DNA of 6,960 nt from Clostridia bacterium (GTDB lineage Bacteria > Bacillota > Clostridia > Oscillospirales > CAG-272): positions 1 to 6,960 of the forward strand of contig JAGCJD010000119.1 in assembly GCA_017648425.1 (NCBI GenBank), given 5' to 3'. The translations under genes and the position numbers were made by a program. The notes under the pieces were generated by a model. That model did no database searches and was not told where the DNA came from. It worked only from the letters and a program-made list of their open reading frames with translations. Below are positions 5,774-6,960 of this stretch, one piece after another (positions within the stretch are counted from its first letter, which is position 1; the number at the start of each line of letters is the position of its first letter).

Positions 5774-5833
5774 TACAGCGACTCAATTTTAGAGTCCTTA
5801 TAGGCAGGAACTATTTGTTATGCCGCTTAACAT

Positions 5834-5854
5834 TCTGTCGGCTCTGCCGACAGA
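5834..5854. repeat. 9-bp perfect hairpin with 3-nt loop
   Basis: TCTGTCGGC (5834-5842) pairs with GCCGACAGA (5846-5854), loop TCT. It has no T tract on either side. It shares the string GGCTCTG (5840-5846) with the next hairpin (5864-5870). Confidence 0.5.
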
Positions 5855-5863
5855 TGTGAATAT

Positions 5864-5893
5864 GGCTCTGGGCGTTTACGACCCAGAGCCTTT
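5864..5893. terminator. 9-bp perfect hairpin downstream of the HTH relic
   Basis: GGCTCTGGG (5864-5872) pairs with CCCAGAGCC (5882-5890), with CG/CG pairing inside the loop around a bulged A. A short TTT follows on the plus side. On the minus strand it lies 37 bp past the stop of the helix-turn-helix relic (5928) and may be that gene's original terminator, although the tail on that side is poor. Confidence 0.5.
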
Positions 5894-5927
5894 CTCCCGC
5901 TATCAAATCGAAGCAGTATTTTTGAGC

Positions 5928-6152
5928 TTATGACCTATACTTTTGTTGCTTTTCAAGGGCTAATTTTAATTTCATTCGTGCTACAGCTTCACCAATAGTT
6001 AAATAGCTTGGATAGCACGTATGTGTTTGTCTATCCTCACGGTACATGAGATATGTATATACGAGTATCTCTCCTGACGCAAGACCGAGATTGAAAATGC
6101 TTTTGGGTATAGGAAAATATGTACGCGGTATATTTAGCCTATCATATTTAAT
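5928..6152 (-). pseudogene. Relic of a mobile-element helix-turn-helix protein
   Basis: The minus-strand frame ending at the TAA 5928-5930 is open back to a TGA at 6156-6158 and gives about 74 residues with no ATG, GTG or TTG at the expected start. The first residues after the stop are L-I-K-Y-D-R, and the ATT at 6150-6152 sits where ATG is expected. The translation reads I-P-R-T-Y-F-P-I-P-K-S-I-F-N-L-G-L, then Y-T-Y-L-M-Y-R-E-D-R, then C-Y-P-S-Y-L-T-I-G-E-A-V. This is strongly like the N-terminal helix-turn-helix domain of proteins I recall from Firmicutes conjugative and mobilizable elements, where the recognition helix (M-S-x-N-T-V-R-K type) follows. Here the sequence jumps to A-R-M-K-L-K-L-A-L-E-K-Q-Q-K and stops, so the recognition helix and the rest are missing, probably by internal deletion. 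It overlaps the final bases of the GH65 gene. Confidence 0.65.
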
Positions 6153-6960
6153 AAGTCACCATCGTTCTATCGTTCACACGAATTTCTTTTCCGCGAACAA
6201 AAACGGATATTTCTTTACCATTCAATGATTCTACAATAATGTTCTTCTCATTCAAGGTGACTTGTATCTCACATCCGTGCCAATTCAAACGTATAGTTAT
6301 ATTTCGCCAGAATGAAGGCATATGTGGCTCAATACTTAAAGTGTCTTCAAATGTGCTTATTCCAGCAAATCCAAACACTACAGTCTGCCAAATGCCACCG
6401 CAATTTGCAGCGTGTATTCCCTCATTGCAAAGTGTTGAATGCTCACCGAAATCAGTATCAAGAGCGCCCTTGAAAAATTCATGCGCCATTTCAATCTCTC
6501 CCAAACGCGCGGCAACGGTGGCAAAAGCCGAAAGAGACAGCGAGGAATCGTGAATACATTTATCCTCGTAAAAAAGAAAATTTTTTCTGATTATATCTGA
6601 CGGGAATAAATTTGGCATCAGCGCAAAAAGCTGAATAAGATCAGCCTGCTTTGACACCATAAGTCCACCTATCTCTCTGAGTGAATAATCCCTGTATATT
6701 AAACGGTTTATACCGCTGTTTTTATACTTTGCTATGTCTACCTGCTTAAGTGTAAGATAGGTATCGTTTTGAGGAATAAGTCCATCGTCATTCGCCATTG
6801 GCAAATACAACCGTGGAAGCTTTTGAAAAATACCGTCCGCAAGATTTGCAAGTCCAAGTCTTTTGTCGAACGCATTGAAGGCTTCTATATCTTCCGTCCT
6901 GAGTCTATCTATCTCTTGGAGCGCCGTTCTGAGATTCCACGCTACTACATAGTTTGTAAA
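6148..6960 (-). CDS. Glycoside hydrolase family 65 phosphorylase, C-terminal part
   Basis: The frame is open from the right window edge to the TAA at 6148-6150 and gives 270 residues; the start is outside. GH65 enzymes are cytoplasmic inverting phosphorylases (maltose, trehalose, kojibiose or nigerose phosphorylase) that cleave alpha-linked disaccharides with phosphate to give beta-glucose 1-phosphate. Counted from the edge, the fragment shows N3-Y-V-V-A-W-N-L, M101-V-S-K-Q-A-D107, H137-D-S-S-L-S142 and G181-I-H-A-A-N-C-G-G-I-W-Q192, the last ones being hallmarks of the family's (alpha/alpha)6 barrel. They are followed by the small C-terminal beta-sandwich domain (about 200-270). The catalytic glutamate lies further upstream, outside the window. 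A TTG at 6808-6810 can be read as a start, but the frame and the family alignment run through it. Substrate specificity cannot be assigned. Confidence 0.93.
   Translation of the reverse strand, partial: FTNYVVAWNLRTALQEIDRLRTEDIEAFNAFDKRLGLANLADGIFQKLPRLYLPMANDDGLIPQNDTYLTLKQVDIAKYKNSGINRLIYRDYSLREIGGLMVSKQADLIQLFALMPNLFPSDIIRKNFLFYEDKCIHDSSLSLSAFATVAARLGEIEMAHEFFKGALDTDFGEHSTLCNEGIHAANCGGIWQTVVFGFAGISTFEDTLSIEPHMPSFWRNITIRLNWHGCEIQVTLNEKNIIVESLNGKEISVFVRGKEIRVNDRTMVTY

Noticed and set aside
5532..5792. Plus-strand frame of 86 residues in the gene-free region
   Set aside because: It spans tRNA-tail copies, direct repeats and the 12-bp hairpin, has no ribosome binding site and has low-complexity composition.
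5820..5933. Short plus-strand frame starting ATG at 5820
   Set aside because: Its codons are made almost entirely of two hairpins, and there is no ribosome binding site or recognisable product.
6808..6810. TTG as the start of the GH65 gene
   Set aside because: The frame stays open to the window edge and the upstream residues (N-Y-V-V-A-W-N-L) fit the family, so this is an internal leucine.

Overview
The window reads as a low-to-moderate GC Gram-positive chromosome, most likely an anaerobic gut-type member of the Clostridia (Oscillospiraceae or a relative). The grounds are an RNase J gene, consensus TTGACA/TATAAT promoters, AGGAG-type ribosome binding sites, a tRNA-Trp with encoded CCA, and two uncharacterised proteins whose sequences I remember as typical of Clostridia. 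No database search was possible, so the taxonomy is an inference.

Layout. Positions 1-180 hold the last 59 codons of a plus-strand short-chain dehydrogenase/reductase, ended by a hairpin (187-226) shared with the convergent minus-strand block. That block (236-5112) contains four genes, read right to left: a small single-pass membrane protein, ribonuclease J behind a consensus promoter and a structured leader of about 175 nt, a membrane-anchored SurA/PrsA-like foldase whose parvulin-like domain lacks the usual histidine, and a cysteine-rich zinc-ribbon-like protein. Hairpins or own promoters lie between several of them, so the block is co-oriented rather than one clear operon. It looks like housekeeping: RNA turnover, extracytoplasmic protein folding and two conserved unknowns.

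Divergently, on the plus strand, a tRNA-Trp gene (5265-5340) has its own strong promoter and terminator. The roughly 800 bp after it (5380-6150) have no intact gene and look like a mobile-element scar. They contain a 97-bp palindromic element flanked by a TGAA direct repeat, three copies of the tRNA T-arm/3'-end sequence, a pair of 13-bp direct repeats, several perfect hairpins, and a start-less, probably internally deleted relic of a helix-turn-helix protein of the kind carried by Firmicutes mobile elements.

The right edge (6148-6960, minus strand) is the C-terminal 270 residues of a glycoside hydrolase family 65 disaccharide phosphorylase; its start lies outside the window. The relic overlaps the last bases of this gene.

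The strongest lead is the tRNA-Trp-proximal region: copies of the tRNA 3' end mixed with palindromic elements, beside a tRNA whose own T-stem strands do not match. This fits repeated site-specific integration at tRNA-Trp or a dispersed tRNA-tail-bearing repeat family. I do not see an intact novel defence or biosynthetic system.
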